A model generated the notes under the pieces. It was not told the DNA's origin. It ran no database searches and saw nothing but the letters and a program-made list of their open reading frames with translations. Below, one piece after another: positions 1 through 59,850 of a stretch of 64,000 nucleotides of DNA. Within the stretch, counting starts at the first letter, position 1. Each line of letters opens with the position of its first letter. Where the stretch lies: the NCBI GenBank assembly GCA_037179515.1, contig JAXCGZ010017002.1, positions 131,001 to 195,000 of the forward strand. Direction: 5' to 3'. The position numbers were made by a program, and so were the translations under genes. This stretch comes from Halocaridina rubra. Its lineage: Eukaryota > Arthropoda > Malacostraca > Decapoda > Atyidae.

Positions 1-402
1 CGTTTGTAAGATTTTTTTATTCTATGCCATCAGGCTCTCTTGCTTCGGCACAAAAGCTAACTTCTAGTAAATTTTGCTATATTACCTGCAACTGATAATT
101 TGAAGTTTACCTGACTCATAATGTTTGCTTTAGTTTTCATGTTAAGTAGTTCTAATAGTGTTTATTTATGAAAATATAGTTATTATGCAGTATGTTGTGT
201 GTTCTGGACAAGATTTTTCAATTTACTTTTTTTTTTATATATTGTCACAAGCAAACTTGGGAGTATCTAACTGTTTTTAGTGTTGCTGTTTAAATATTTT
301 TTCCATTGACAGGGATTTATTTACCTGAAACATTTTAGTGCCATGATGTAAAAATTGAATTGCTGGTACCACCAATTTCTTTAAGTACAGTATGAAAATG
401 GA

Positions 403-545
403 GGGACCATAGTAGCACAGTGGTTAGACCGCTCGACAGGCAAGTTTGACTTGTGTTCGAGCTAACTTTTGGGTATTATGAAGGGCATCCAACTTTATTA
501 CCCCACTTCCAACTTGTCTGTGTCCACCAACAACAACATAGTATG
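403..545 (+). repeat. tRNA-derived SINE (family 1)
   Basis: A tRNA-like head with an A-box-like TGGTTAGACCGCTCG and a B-box-like TGTTCGAGC is followed by the body shared with the other copies (GGGCATCCA, then CTGTCTGTGTCCACC). Confidence 0.75.
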
Positions 546-691
546 AAAGCATAATAACTTGCATGGGACGTATTTAATATTAGTGATGGTATTTTGGGGT
601 AAATGTTTTATTTCATGTATGTTTGCTTATTCGGACTTACTGGACCAATATGTCGTTTTTGTTATAGTTGTTTGTTGATTTATGTGTAACT

Positions 692-830
692 ATTAACCCA
701 TTTGAATATGGATGGACACAGACAGATTGGAGCTGGGGAATTGAGGCTGGATGCTCATCCTAACACCCCAAGGCAGGCTCGAACATGGGTTCATCACTTC
801 CCGAGTTGAGTGCCCTTAATACTGTGCTTG
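692..830 (-). repeat. tRNA-derived SINE (family 1), reverse orientation
   Basis: The reverse complement of the family-1 body and head: GGACACAGACAGATTGGAGC, then GGCTGGATGC and CACTTCCCGAGTTGAGTG. It is degraded at the tRNA-like end. Confidence 0.75.
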
Positions 831-1242
831 GAAAATTGTATTTTCCAGTTTTGTAACAGTGGTCAAACACTTTTCTTTCATGTCTTCAAAACCTCTCTTT
901 TCCTTAACTAGTCTGCTGAGTGCATTCATGTACTAAATTGAGTCCTAAGGGAACAAAATGCATATTGATATAAGTTGAAGTTCCACATTTCTTTTTTAAT
1001 CTTCCTTATATGCATTATTGATGATTTTATTGCTGTTGGAAGCACTTCCAGGCAAGGGTGTAAAAGCAAGAAGTGTTTTATTATCTTAATGACATAATCA
1101 TGAAGAGTTAAGCTTGTCTTTAAGTTGTACTCTTGGCATAATTAAGTATAATTGTATTAATTTGACTTTTTTCTTAGTTTGTTATATTTACGTCTTGAGA
1201 AAAAGCTGTATTTATTGCTTGGTAACCATTTGGCTCTTTTAC

Positions 1243-1260
1243 ATAATAATAATAATAATT

Positions 1261-1290
<30 letters not shown>
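1243..1290. repeat. (TAA)n microsatellite
   Basis: An interrupted TAA trinucleotide run. Confidence 0.9.
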
Positions 1291-1291
<1 letters not shown>

Positions 1292-1601
1292 TAATAATGA
1301 TAAGCGTTAAATGTCAATTTTGTAAATGGACTCTTGCCAGTGCTACTATGTCTACTATTTGTATCAGTGTGTTTATTATATAATTGATGATATTATCAGT
1401 GTTTCTTTCATTAGGATGTTTGAAGAAACTTTAAAAATTGAAGAGTTTAAAAAGTAGATAAATATTCATAAACATGTATGGAAGCTCAAAATAGCATTAG
1501 TTTAGGAATGCAATAGATAATTTGTTGATTAAATGTCGATATTAATTTAAGAATTTCATAAAAAAATTTGTTGTCTTACAGATAGCACTCATGGTAATGC
1601 C

Positions 1602-30586
<28,985 letters not shown>

Positions 30587-32882
30587 GTGAGTGGCTGCTG
30601 GTCTAATTGTTACTTGTTGGGAGTATCAGTCTGTGTGACTTGTACTTTTATTTATCTCGTTTCTCTTTGTTTATTTCCGTGGTTATTATATCTTTGGCAT
30701 TTCAGAATGGTCTATATCTCTAGAACAGTCAATTTTTGTGTGTACTTAACTCTCATGACATATGCAATATTTACTGCTTAAAGTTATTTTTAAGTGTTTT
30801 CATACTCTATAGTGTAAATACAGTATTTACAATTTACCTTAAAAAATCATGCAACATTGCCCAAGTTACTAATAATAAGCCCAAACTTGTAAAACCCAGT
30901 AGCTGTGTGAATCCTTGTTGGCATTATAACACAACTAATGAAAGCATACTTGCAAATAAAAATAGAAAAACTAAGGGTTTGATAAATGATGTAACTGGGT
31001 GATGGCTTAATGTTTCTTGTGCTGTCTATAGGATGTAATTTAATTCAGTGTTTATAATGGTGGACAGATTTTAGGGGAGATTGATAGACTCTTATGTTTG
31101 GATCAGTGTAATATAAACCTATCTCTTGCTTCTTTTATATGTTTCTACCTTTGGAGACAAGATTCAGGTTTTAGTTTAACCATGAGCTGTGAAAAGGCCC
31201 TCAGGCAAAATCTGGTGTAACATTAAACTAACTATCAGTGAACACTAACCTCCTAGTCTATTCTTGCAGAGAGAAAACAGACACGTCATTGACAGATATT
31301 TTCTATAAGAATATTATTATCTCTTTTGCAGACACATCATTGATAAATATATCTCCAAGATAATCTTTATTTTCTTTACATACGCCTGTTGTACCGTAAT
31401 CATAATTTTTTCTGATACATTTTATTAGAATTCGTTGTTTGCTAAAGGAGCTTAGTAATAAAAGGCTTTTCTGTATTTTTGAGGATACAGTATTGTGTTA
31501 GTATAAGCCATTTAAATTCGTTTTGCTGATATTTTGGATACATTCTTACACAGAATTTGATTTATTTTTCAATGTCATGTTCTGATAATGTATTGGTGTA
31601 CGTACTCTGTTTTCGCCTTGGAAATTATACAAGCTCTTTATGTATATATTTTCCAGTGGTCTGCTTATATAGGTCTATAAAAATGCATAACTTAAATCTC
31701 TGAAAAATAACATTTAAATTTGTTTGTTTTTAGTGTTTCTGTCAACTTTAAAATATGTCATCTTTTTCACCTTTCTTGGATGTGTCATATTGAATTCTTT
31801 TGAATGTTTCAGACTTAATATGTATCTTTGTCCTTTAAATCTTTTTCTCTTAACGTTTTTTTTCTTGCTTAGTCGTTAGAATCTTGTTTAATCTCATAGT
31901 GTTACGCTATGTGTGGTTGCTGTTGCGTAGTTTTAGTTTTGTTTTTTGAAATAAGTATACACTGTAATTGGATAATGTATATAGATTATATATATATATA
32001 TATTTTTAAATGAGATAACATATCTTACTGTAGCCAGTAGGGTAGCCTTACACTGCAACAAAAGAATTGAAGTAACAATCTCTCAAAATATCCAGCCAGC
32101 TTTGACTCCTCTGCATCCCTGCAAGAACTTATATGTCATTCATCAATAAGTTTGTGAATGAGTGTGCTCTGACTCGACCACCCTTCTTAACGAAGGGATT
32201 TACATCCATTGTATGTGTATATGTATGCATTAAATTTAATATGGTTTTGATTACCATATTGCAGAGAATCATCCATCATTTTATACACTTTCAGTGGTGT
32301 AATCAAGTTTCTGATACTGCATTCTATTTTTAGTTTAATATTTTATATAGCAGTCTCTACTTAAGAATAACTTATAGAAGATTTTAGAATTATGGCTAAA
32401 TATAATATTCTTGTTGCAAAATAAACATAAAGAAGACGGACGTGGAATGTCGCTGTGGCACTCCTTCTGTGTCAGTTCTTTTGTTATGACTGTGTCCACC
32501 TTACTGGCTCTGTCGAATATGACTAGACATAAACATAAAAGAAAATAAATTGCATTTTCTAAATTTAAGAATAATAGGAGGGGAAGGGTAATTTTTGATC
32601 TTCTACCCTTCTCTTCCTAGGAAAGTAACATGTAGATATTAAGAATTTTATAATGTGCTATAATTATGCATAACAGTTTTGCACTAAGAATTTTGTGCAC
32701 TCCATATTTAATTTTTTTGTCTGAATTTTAAAGTTTTTATTCTATTGCATGTCTTTCGTGTTCAGTGACAAGTAAGAATTTAAAATGCCTTGTTTTTTGC
32801 ATTTTTAATGACATTATATTTTTAAACTGCTATGTATGCCAAGTATTGGATGAAAATATCATTGCAAATTTTCCACATATAG

Positions 32883-32883
<1 letters not shown>
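30587..32883. other. Intron 16 or 3' region of the host gene
   Basis: It starts with a good donor (GTGAGT), so it is read as an intron. A 51-bp tandem duplication near 31265-31370 includes an AG-led open stretch (REKTDTSLTDIFYKN) in the correct phase, a weak candidate for a further exon. A dispersed repeat with CGACCACCCTTCTTAACGAA lies near 32120-32225. No poly-A signal can be assigned. Confidence 0.45.

Positions 32884-32970
<87 letters not shown>
32884..32970. repeat. (TA)n microsatellite
   Basis: About 87 bp abutting the left terminus of a Tigger-type MITE. Confidence 0.95.
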
Positions 32971-32971
<1 letters not shown>

Positions 32972-32973
32972 AA

Positions 32974-34746
32974 CACAGTGTTACCCCGGTTATTCGCGTT
33001 TCTTGGTTCGCGTTCTCACTCTATCGCGGTTTTATTTTGGATAAATTATTATTTTATGGGTATACGCAAAAATATTAAAATATTGAAATTTTTTTTTTTC
33101 AGTATTTTAATTTTTTCATTGGAAATGCAAATTTACGTTGCTTGCTGTTATTTATAATGTAAAGGGTGTTTTTTTAACAGTGGAGGGAGGGTTTATACAG
33201 TTTGTAAACGAAAAAATAATTGTAAATGAGTATGTGTGTCACGTCATCATCACCTCATTCATGGTAATTTTATCTATCACTTTCATAAAATTTACGTTGC
33301 GTGCTGTTATTTATAATGTAAAGGGTGTTTTTTTAACAGTGCAGGGAGGGTTTATACAGTTCGTAAACGAAAAAATAATTGTAAATGAATATGTGTGTCA
33401 CGTCATCACCACCTCATTCACCGTAATTTAATCTATCACTTTCATAAAAATTTACGTAGCTTGCTGTTATTTATAATGTAAAGGGTGTTTTTTTAACAGT
33501 GCAGGGAGGGTTTATACAGTACGTAAACGAAAAAATAATTGTAAATGAGTATGTATGTCACGTCATCATCACCTCATTCACCGTAATTTTATCTATCACT
33601 TTCATAAAAATTTACGTTGCTTGCTGTTATTTATAATGTAAAGGGTGTTTTTTTTAACAGTTCAGGGAGGGTTTATACAGTACATAAACGAAAAAATAAT
33701 TGTAAATGAGTATGTATGTCACGTCATCATCACCTCATTCACCGTAATTTTATCTATCACTTTCATAAAAATTTACGTTGCTTGCTGTTATTTATAATGT
33801 AAAGGGTGTTTTTTTAACAGTGCAGGGAGGGTTTATACAGTACGTAAACGAAAAAATAATTGTAAACGAGTATGTATGTCACATCATCATCACATTCACG
33901 GTAAGTTTTCCTATCACTTTCATAAAAATTTATGTTGCTTGCTGTTATTTATAATGTAAAGGGTGTATTTGTAACAGTGCAGGGAGGGTTTATACAGTTC
34001 GTAAACGAAAAAATAATTGTAAATGAGTATGTATGTCATGTCATCATCACCTCATTCACCGTAATTTTATCTATCACTTTCATAAAAATTTACGTTGCTT
34101 GCTGTTATTTATAATGTAAAGGGTGTTTTTTTAACAGTTCAGGGAGGGTTTATACAGTACATAAACGAAAAAATAATTGTAAATGAGTATGTATGTCACG
34201 TCATCATCACCTCATTCACCGTAATTTTATCTATCACTTTCATAAAAATTTACGTTGCTTGCTGTTATTTATAATGTAAAGGGTGTTTTTTTAACAGTGC
34301 AGGGAGGGTTTATACAGTACGTAAACGAAGAAATAATTGTAAATGAGTATGTATGTCACGTCATCATCACATTCACGGTAAGTTTTCCTATCACTTTCAT
34401 AAAATTTACGTTGCTTGCTGTTATCTATAATGTTAAGGGTGTTTTTTTAACAGTGCAGGGAGGGTTTATACAGTACGTAAACGAAAAAATAATTGTAAAT
34501 GAGTATGTATGTCACGTCATCATCACATTCACAGTAAGTTTTCCTATCACTTTCATATAAATTTACGCTTGCATGCTGTTATCTATGAAGTAAAGGGTGG
34601 TATGTTAACAGTACAGGGACAGTTTATACAGTGTAAACGTAAAAATATATTAAAATATCTATGTACATATAGGCTGATCCTACTTCGCGGATTTCCTGGT
34701 TCGCGCCGTGTCCCGGAACCGAACTACCGCGATAAGTGAGGCAACA

Positions 34747-34749
<3 letters not shown>
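32974..34749 (+). mobile_element. Non-autonomous Tigger (group B-like) element with internal 160-bp array
   Basis: The left terminus is CACAGTGTTACCCCGGTTAT. The right terminus, reversed, is CACAGTGTTGCCTCACTTATC. It has no transposase. The interior is a tandem array of units of about 160 bp plus short AT-rich subterminal sequence shared with the deletion derivatives. (TA)n flanks both ends. Confidence 0.88.
33131..34660 (+). repeat. 160-bp tandem array (about 9-10 units)
   Basis: Units begin ATTTACGTTGCTTGCTGTTA at 33131, 33290, 33450, 33610, 33771, 33928, 34088, 34248, 34404 and a diverged one at 34561. Each contains AACAGTGCAGGGAGGGTTTA, AATAATTGTAAATGAGTATG and a TCATCATCACCTCATTCAC block. 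Open frames such as [18 protein letters not shown] are by-products of the repeat. Confidence 0.96.

Positions 34750-34824
<75 letters not shown>
34750..34824. repeat. (TA)n microsatellite
   Basis: About 75 bp of TA between the MITE and a SINE-like segment. Confidence 0.95.
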
Positions 34825-35258
<434 letters not shown>

Positions 35259-35839
35259 GGGGGTCCTCGTTTAACGTCAGAACCCCTTCCTGACAGCTTA
35301 CTTAAAGCGGATTTCTATGTAAGTCGGAATTCACCTAAATTCGAACCTAGGTCCCCCACCTCTGTGTTCAAAACAAATAATTTAAAACACTGAATAAAAC
35401 TCTTATGTTCGTAATCTATGGTGAAAAATTATAAAACTAATCTTAATAGTATTGCTTACCTCTAAAAAAAACTTTAATCTATAGAAATAAAGTTCTCATT
35501 GTAAGATACAGATACTGTATAATAAAACTACACTTATAAACATAAAAATATCTGTAATGTATTACACTACAATAATACTGTATAGAAAAACTGTAGGTAC
35601 TGTTTTGTTTTACTCATATTGTTTGGTTGCATAGGGAGGGAGAGAATGGCTTATCAGGAGGAAACTGGAGAGGCAGGTACTGAGGAAACTGGGGCAGGTG
35701 AGTATGGAGTGGCAAATGAGCATACAGGACAGTGCATAATCTATAGAAAAAAATACTGCACTATAAGTTCTCATTGTAAGATGCTGTATAATAAAACTAC
35801 ACTTATAAACAAAAATATTATACAAAACTGTGCTTGCTT

Positions 35840-36022
35840 TTACTCATGTGATTTGATGATCGTTGCCACAATTGTACGGGCTAATCTGAGATTGCCGCCA
35901 ATGTTCGTAGAAGATTCTCCCTTTTCAGCACGGTTTACCACATCAGTTTTAATTTCCATGGTGATGGCTTTTCTTTTCTTAGTGGCACTGCCATCAGAAC
36001 TATCACTAACACGCTTGGGAGG
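35840..36022 (-). pseudogene. Group C transposase N-terminal fragment (CENP-B/Psq-type HTH)
   Basis: It begins MPPKRVSDSSDGSATKKRKA, then MEIKTDVVNRAEKGES and LARTIVATIIK. This is the typical HTH start of a pogo/Tigger/Jerky-group transposase. It ends after about 60 codons with no DDE domain, so it is a deletion remnant. Confidence 0.82.
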
Positions 36023-36174
36023 CATAGTAATGTCAGTAACGAGTGAACACAACAAGAGAGCAGACGAAAGCACTAGACACAATATGGCAGGCGGGAATAA
36101 ACTGATATGTACTTTTTCTCCCTCTTCTAATGCCATGTGATGCCTGATTCTTACACTACGCTCAACAAACTATT

Positions 36175-36800
36175 TCGAATAAAATCGTATTTACAGCTAT
36201 GTGTTTGGTATATTTTTTTAAATTCATTATAATTTTTCAATATATCCTAATATATAAACAAATAAAAAAATAAAGGCATTAACTTCATAAATACGAATAC
36301 AGCTGTGTTTGCTAGCTGTGTATTCATGTGTATTTCGAATGAAATCATATTTACAGCTATGTGTTTGGTATTTTTGTTTGATTTCAATGTAATCCATCAG
36401 TATAACCAAATATATAAAAAAATAATTAAATAAAGCCATTAACTTGATAAATAAAAATACAGTACAGCTGTGTTTGCTAGCTTTGTATTCGTGTGTATTT
36501 CGAAGAAAATCGTATTTACAGCTATGTGTTTGGTATTTTTTTTTAATTTCAATATAATCCTTCAGTATAACCAAATATATAAAAAAATAATTTAATAAAG
36601 CCATTAACCTGATAAATACGAATACAGTCGTGTTTGCTACCTTTGTATTCGTGTGTATTTCTAATAAAATCGTATTTACAGCTATGTGTTTGTTTTTATT
36701 TTAAATTCAATATTATCCTTTAATATAACCATATATATAAACAAATAAATAAATAAAGCCATTAACTTGATAAATATAAATACAAAAGTGCAGCTAGCTG
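36175..36800. repeat. 160-bp tandem repeat, four units, in the group C element
   Basis: ATTTACAGCTATGTGTTTG recurs at 36189, 36349, 36514 and 36674. The units share GCCATTAACTTGATAAATA and GTTTGCTAGCT. The sequence is unrelated to the group B 160-bp unit, although the length is nearly the same. Confidence 0.93.
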
Positions 36801-37265
36801 TGTATTCCTCCGCCGCTCTAACAAACTATTTTGGCAAGCGGTTTGAATTTACCGCACCAGGCAGGTAGGTCGAAAAATTAATTAATTATTTTTTGGCCAT
36901 TGTCGTAACAGCATAATGACGTAAGTCGGAATGACGTTCTACGAGGACCCAGTGTATGTATATATGGTAGGAAAAGCTCATTAAATAAAATAACGAAAAT
37001 ATATATATAAAAAGTACTTATTGATTTTGGGACCTAAACTGGCCGCCTTCTCAAAGTACAATGGCAAGAGATACAGCTAACAGAATAGAAGAACAATTAA
37101 AAAGAAGGAAACAAAAAACCAGCCAAGGGTACATTTACGTGGGATTAAGAGATATCAATCTTAAGTGCCCGCCGGGGTTGGTCGGTAATCCCCACAGACA
37201 GGCCGCAAAAGGAATTAAAGTCCATACTTGGCTAAATTGTATTAACAAGAGATTCTTAATAATAG

Positions 37266-38264
<999 letters not shown>

Positions 38265-38299
38265 GTAATCACATATACAAAAATATATACACATAAACA

Positions 38300-53498
<15,199 letters not shown>

Positions 53499-53585
<87 letters not shown>

Positions 53586-53596
53586 TATATATATAC
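53499..53596. repeat. (TA)n microsatellite
   Basis: About 97 bp of TA with a few TTA/AAT interruptions. Confidence 0.94.
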
Positions 53597-55068
<1,472 letters not shown>

Positions 55069-55449
55069 TGATCCCTCGTTTAGCGAGTGGGTTCGGTTCC
55101 GGGAACGGCCGCGATAGGTGAATTTCCGTAAAGTAGGCTCACCCTATATACATAGGTATTTTACATTTATTTTTACCTTTACTGTATAAACCCTCCCTGC
55201 ACTGTTAAAAAACCACCCTTTACTTTATTAATAACAGCGTGCAAGCGTAAATTTATATGAAAGTGATAGGTAAACTTACCGTGAATGAGGTGATGTTGAC
55301 ATGACATACTCATATACATAGCTATTTTACATTTATTTTAACCTTTACTGTATAAACCCTCCCTGCACTGTTAAAAATACACCCTTTACTTTATAAATAA
55401 CAGCATGCAAGCGTGAATTTATATGAACGTGATAGGTACTCTTACCGTG

Positions 55450-56200
55450 AATGAGGTAATGATGACGTGTATAGACTTCAGAGTTTGGAAGATGATCTTG
55501 TAAGGAATCATGGCATCGTTGAGAAGATTGCAGAAGGTCACCAAACAAACCATATTGTCGTCATGTTCTTGCGAGAGTTGTTGGACTGCTTTCACATGCT
55601 CATACATGACTGCCAGACATTCGAGTGTAAGGCCAGGTTCTTCGACTTCTTTGTGTGTTTCTTCTGGTTGTTCTTCTTCCTCTTCTTTGCTTGCTGATTT
55701 TGTCATTTCCTCCAAGTCTTCATCAGTCAAAGGCTGCGAGTGGCAGTCGATCAGTTTATTGACTTCTTCGTGAGTCTTATCTTTAAAGCCTTCTCCTTCT
55801 AGCAATTCAGCCAAATTCACAACTTTTGCAACTGACGAGTTATGGACTTCGTCAGGAGCAAATCCCTTTAGTCGTAGATGACTTCGGGCCACAAGTTCTT
55901 CCCACTGGCATTGATTGTTGCCGGCTTCATCTCATTGATTGCATTCTGAATATTTTGAGAGCATGTAGCAATGGTGTAGTTATGCCAGTAAGTCTTCATT
56001 GAGAATTCTTTGTCTGAATCCATGGATTCAACCAGGTTCGCCAGGGCATTTCGTGTGTAGAGGGCCTTGAACGCAGGAATAACGCCTTGATCCATAGGCT
56101 GAATCAGTGATGTCGTATTTGGTGTTAGGAACTCTATCTGAACACTGTCATAATGGAGATCAGTTGCGTGGCCACCAGCATTATCCATCATTAGAAGGGC
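55450..56200 (-). pseudogene. Group B transposase C-terminal fragment, array unit 1
   Basis: LLMMDNAGGHATDLHYDSVQ, TTSLIQPMDQGVIPAFKALY and NLVESMDSDKEFSMKTYWHN, then a frameshift near 55870 into GFAPDEVHNSSVAKVVNLAE and the acidic KSASKEEEEEQPEETHKEVE tail. The first catalytic Asp and HTH are absent. Confidence 0.88.
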
Positions 56201-56434
56201 TGTAAATTCAAGGTCCTTCTCCTCAATAACTACAGGTCTTTCTGCTTTGTTATGTACTTATGAAATATGTTTTACTTATCTTATATCTATGGTGTAGTGT
56301 GTCTATTGATGGTTGTGGAACATATCAGTTCCCATTATTATTGTTTCTTATGGAAAATTACTTGTTGAATTACGCGAAAATTACAATGTGCGGCACTTCT
56401 GAGAACCTATCTTCTCGTTATTTCTAAGAACTAG

Positions 56435-56438
<4 letters not shown>

Positions 56439-56523
<85 letters not shown>
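56439..56523. repeat. (TA)n in macro-array
   Basis: About 84 bp, the shortest in the array. Confidence 0.95.
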
Positions 56524-56526
<3 letters not shown>

Positions 56527-56907
56527 TGATCCCTCGTTTAGCGAGTGGGTTCGGTTCCGGGAACGGCCGCGATAGGTGAATTTCCGTAAAGTAGGCTCAC
56601 CCTATATACATAGGTATTTTACATTTATTTTTACCTTTACTGTATAAACCCTCCCTGCACTGTTAAAAAACCACCCTTTACTTTATTAATAACAGCGTGC
56701 AAGCGTAAATTTATATGAAAGTGATAGGTAAACTTACCGTGAATGAGGTGATGTTGACATGACATACTCATATACATAGCTATTTTACATTTATTTTAAC
56801 CTTTACTGTATAAACCCTCCCTGCACTGTTAAAAATACACCCTTTACTTTATAAATAACAGCATGCAAGCGTGAATTTATATGAACGTGATAGGTACTCT
56901 TACCGTG

Positions 56908-57658
56908 AATGAGGTAATGATGACGTGTATAGACTTCAGAGTTTGGAAGATGATCTTGTAAGGAATCATGGCATCGTTGAGAAGATTGCAGAAGGTCACC
57001 AAACAAACCATATTGTCGTCATGTTCTTGCGAGAGTTGTTGGACTGCTTTCACATGCTCATACATGACTGCCAGACATTCGAGTGTAAGGCCAGGTTCTT
57101 CGACTTCTTTGTGTGTTTCTTCTGGTTGTTCTTCTTCCTCTTCTTTGCTTGCTGATTTTGTCATTTCCTCCAAGTCTTCATCAGTCAAAGGCTGCGAGTG
57201 GCAGTCGATCAGTTTATTGACTTCTTCGTGAGTCTTATCTTTAAAGCCTTCTCCTTCTAGCAATTCAGCCAAATTCACAACTTTTGCAACTGACGAGTTA
57301 TGGACTTCGTCAGGAGCAAATCCCTTTAGTCGTAGATGACTTCGGGCCACAAGTTCTTCCCACTGGCATTGATTGTTGCCGGCTTCATCTCATTGATTGC
57401 ATTCTGAATATTTTGAGAGCATGTAGCAATGGTGTAGTTATGCCAGTAAGTCTTCATTGAGAATTCTTTGTCTGAATCCATGGATTCAACCAGGTTCGCC
57501 AGGGCATTTCGTGTGTAGAGGGCCTTGAACGCAGGAATAACGCCTTGATCCATAGGCTGAATCAGTGATGTCGTATTTGGTGTTAGGAACTCTATCTGAA
57601 CACTGTCATAATGGAGATCAGTTGCGTGGCCACCAGCATTATCCATCATTAGAAGGGC
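56908..57658 (-). pseudogene. Group B transposase C-terminal fragment, array unit 2
   Basis: Same content and same frameshift as unit 1, so the lesion predates amplification. Confidence 0.88.
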
Positions 57659-57894
57659 TGTAAATTCAAGGTCCTTCTCCTCAATAACTACAGGTCTTTC
57701 TGCTTTGTTATGTACTTATGAAATATGTTTTACTTATCTTATATCTATGGTGTAGTGTGTCTATTGATGGTTGTGGAACATATCAGTTCCCATTATTATT
57801 GTTTCTTATGGAAAATTACTTGTTGAATTACGCGAAAATTACAATGTGCGGCACTTCTGAGAACCTATCTTCTCGTTATTTCTAAGAACTAGGT

Positions 57895-58001
<107 letters not shown>

Positions 58002-58382
58002 TGATCCCTCGTTTAGCGAGTGGGTTCGGTTCCGGGAACGGCCGCGATAGGTGAATTTCCGTAAAGTAGGCTCACCCTATATACATAGGTATTTTACATT
58101 TATTTTTACCTTTACTGTATAAACCCTCCCTGCACTGTTAAAAAACCACCCTTTACTTTATTAATAACAGCGTGCAAGCGTAAATTTATATGAAAGTGAT
58201 AGGTAAACTTACCGTGAATGAGGTGATGTTGACATGACATACTCATATACATAGCTATTTTACATTTATTTTAACCTTTACTGTATAAACCCTCCCTGCA
58301 CTGTTAAAAATACACCCTTTACTTTATAAATAACAGCATGCAAGCGTGAATTTATATGAACGTGATAGGTACTCTTACCGTG

Positions 58383-59133
58383 AATGAGGTAATGATGACG
58401 TGTATAGACTTCAGAGTTTGGAAGATGATCTTGTAAGGAATCATGGCATCGTTGAGAAGATTGCAGAAGGTCACCAAACAAACCATATTGTCGTCATGTT
58501 CTTGCGAGAGTTGTTGGACTGCTTTCACATGCTCATACATGACTGCCAGACATTCGAGTGTAAGGCCAGGTTCTTCGACTTCTTTGTGTGTTTCTTCTGG
58601 TTGTTCTTCTTCCTCTTCTTTGCTTGCTGATTTTGTCATTTCCTCCAAGTCTTCATCAGTCAAAGGCTGCGAGTGGCAGTCGATCAGTTTATTGACTTCT
58701 TCGTGAGTCTTATCTTTAAAGCCTTCTCCTTCTAGCAATTCAGCCAAATTCACAACTTTTGCAACTGACGAGTTATGGACTTCGTCAGGAGCAAATCCCT
58801 TTAGTCGTAGATGACTTCGGGCCACAAGTTCTTCCCACTGGCATTGATTGTTGCCGGCTTCATCTCATTGATTGCATTCTGAATATTTTGAGAGCATGTA
58901 GCAATGGTGTAGTTATGCCAGTAAGTCTTCATTGAGAATTCTTTGTCTGAGTCCATGGATTCAACCAGGTTCGCCAGGGCATTTCGTGTGTAGAGGGCCT
59001 TGAACGCAGGAATAACGCCTTGATCCATAGGCTGAATCAGTGATGTCGTATTTGGTGTTAGGAACTCTATCTGAACACTGTCATAATGGAGATCAGTTGC
59101 GTGGCCACCAGCATTATCCATCATTAGAAGGGC
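58383..59133 (-). pseudogene. Group B transposase C-terminal fragment, array unit 3
   Basis: Same as units 1 and 2 with isolated silent or single-base differences. Confidence 0.88.
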
Positions 59134-59367
59134 TGTAAATTCAAGGTCCTTCTCCTCAATAACTACAGGTCTTTCTGCTTTGTTATGTACTTATGAAATA
59201 TGTTTTACTTATCTTATATCTATGGTGTAGTGTGTCTATTGATGGTTGTGGAACATATCAGTTCCCATTATTATTGTTTCTTATGGAAAATTACATGTTG
59301 AATTACGCGAAAATTACAATGTGCGGCACTTCTGAGAACCTATCTTCTCGTTATTTCTAAGAACTAG

Positions 59368-59469
<102 letters not shown>

Positions 59470-59850
59470 TGATCCCTCGTTTAGCGAGTGGGTTCGGTTC
59501 CGGGAACGGCCGCGATAGGTGAATTTCCGTAAAGTAGGCTCACCCTATATACATAGGTATTTTACATTTATTTTTACCTTTACTGTATAAACCCTCCCTG
59601 CACTGTTAAAAAACCACCCTTTACTTTATTAATAACAGCGTGCAAGCGTAAATTTATATGAAAGTGATAGGTAAACTTACCGTGAATGAGGTGATGTTGA
59701 CATGACATACTCATATACATAGCTATTTTACATTTATTTTAACCTTTACTGTATAAACCCTCCCTGCACTGTTAAAAATACACCCTTTACTTTATAAATA
59801 ACAGCATGCAAGCGTGAATTTATATGAACGTGATAGGTACTCTTACCGTG

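Larger units (their letters stand above)
1..1581. other. 5' flank or intron upstream of exon 1
   Basis: AT-rich, with no convincing coding sequence. It contains two SINE copies and a short (TAA)n run near 1243-1290. It ends in an AG acceptor, so it may be an intron, with the promoter and first exon outside the window. Confidence 0.6.

Noticed and set aside
33131..34660. CRISPR-like or satellite gene family ([18 protein letters not shown] frames)
   Set aside because: The repeats are contiguous 160-bp units without unique spacers, lie between transposon ends, and the frames are repeat by-products.
35619..36140. Plus-strand 173-codon ORF
   Set aside because: It overlaps the minus-strand group C transposase N-terminus, which has recognisable motifs. 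The plus frame is a shadow.
37061..37260. N-terminal part of the LINE reverse transcriptase upstream of the (TA)n array
   Set aside because: The translation ([18 protein letters not shown]...) shows no reverse transcriptase motifs, so the FADD fragment cannot be extended through the array.
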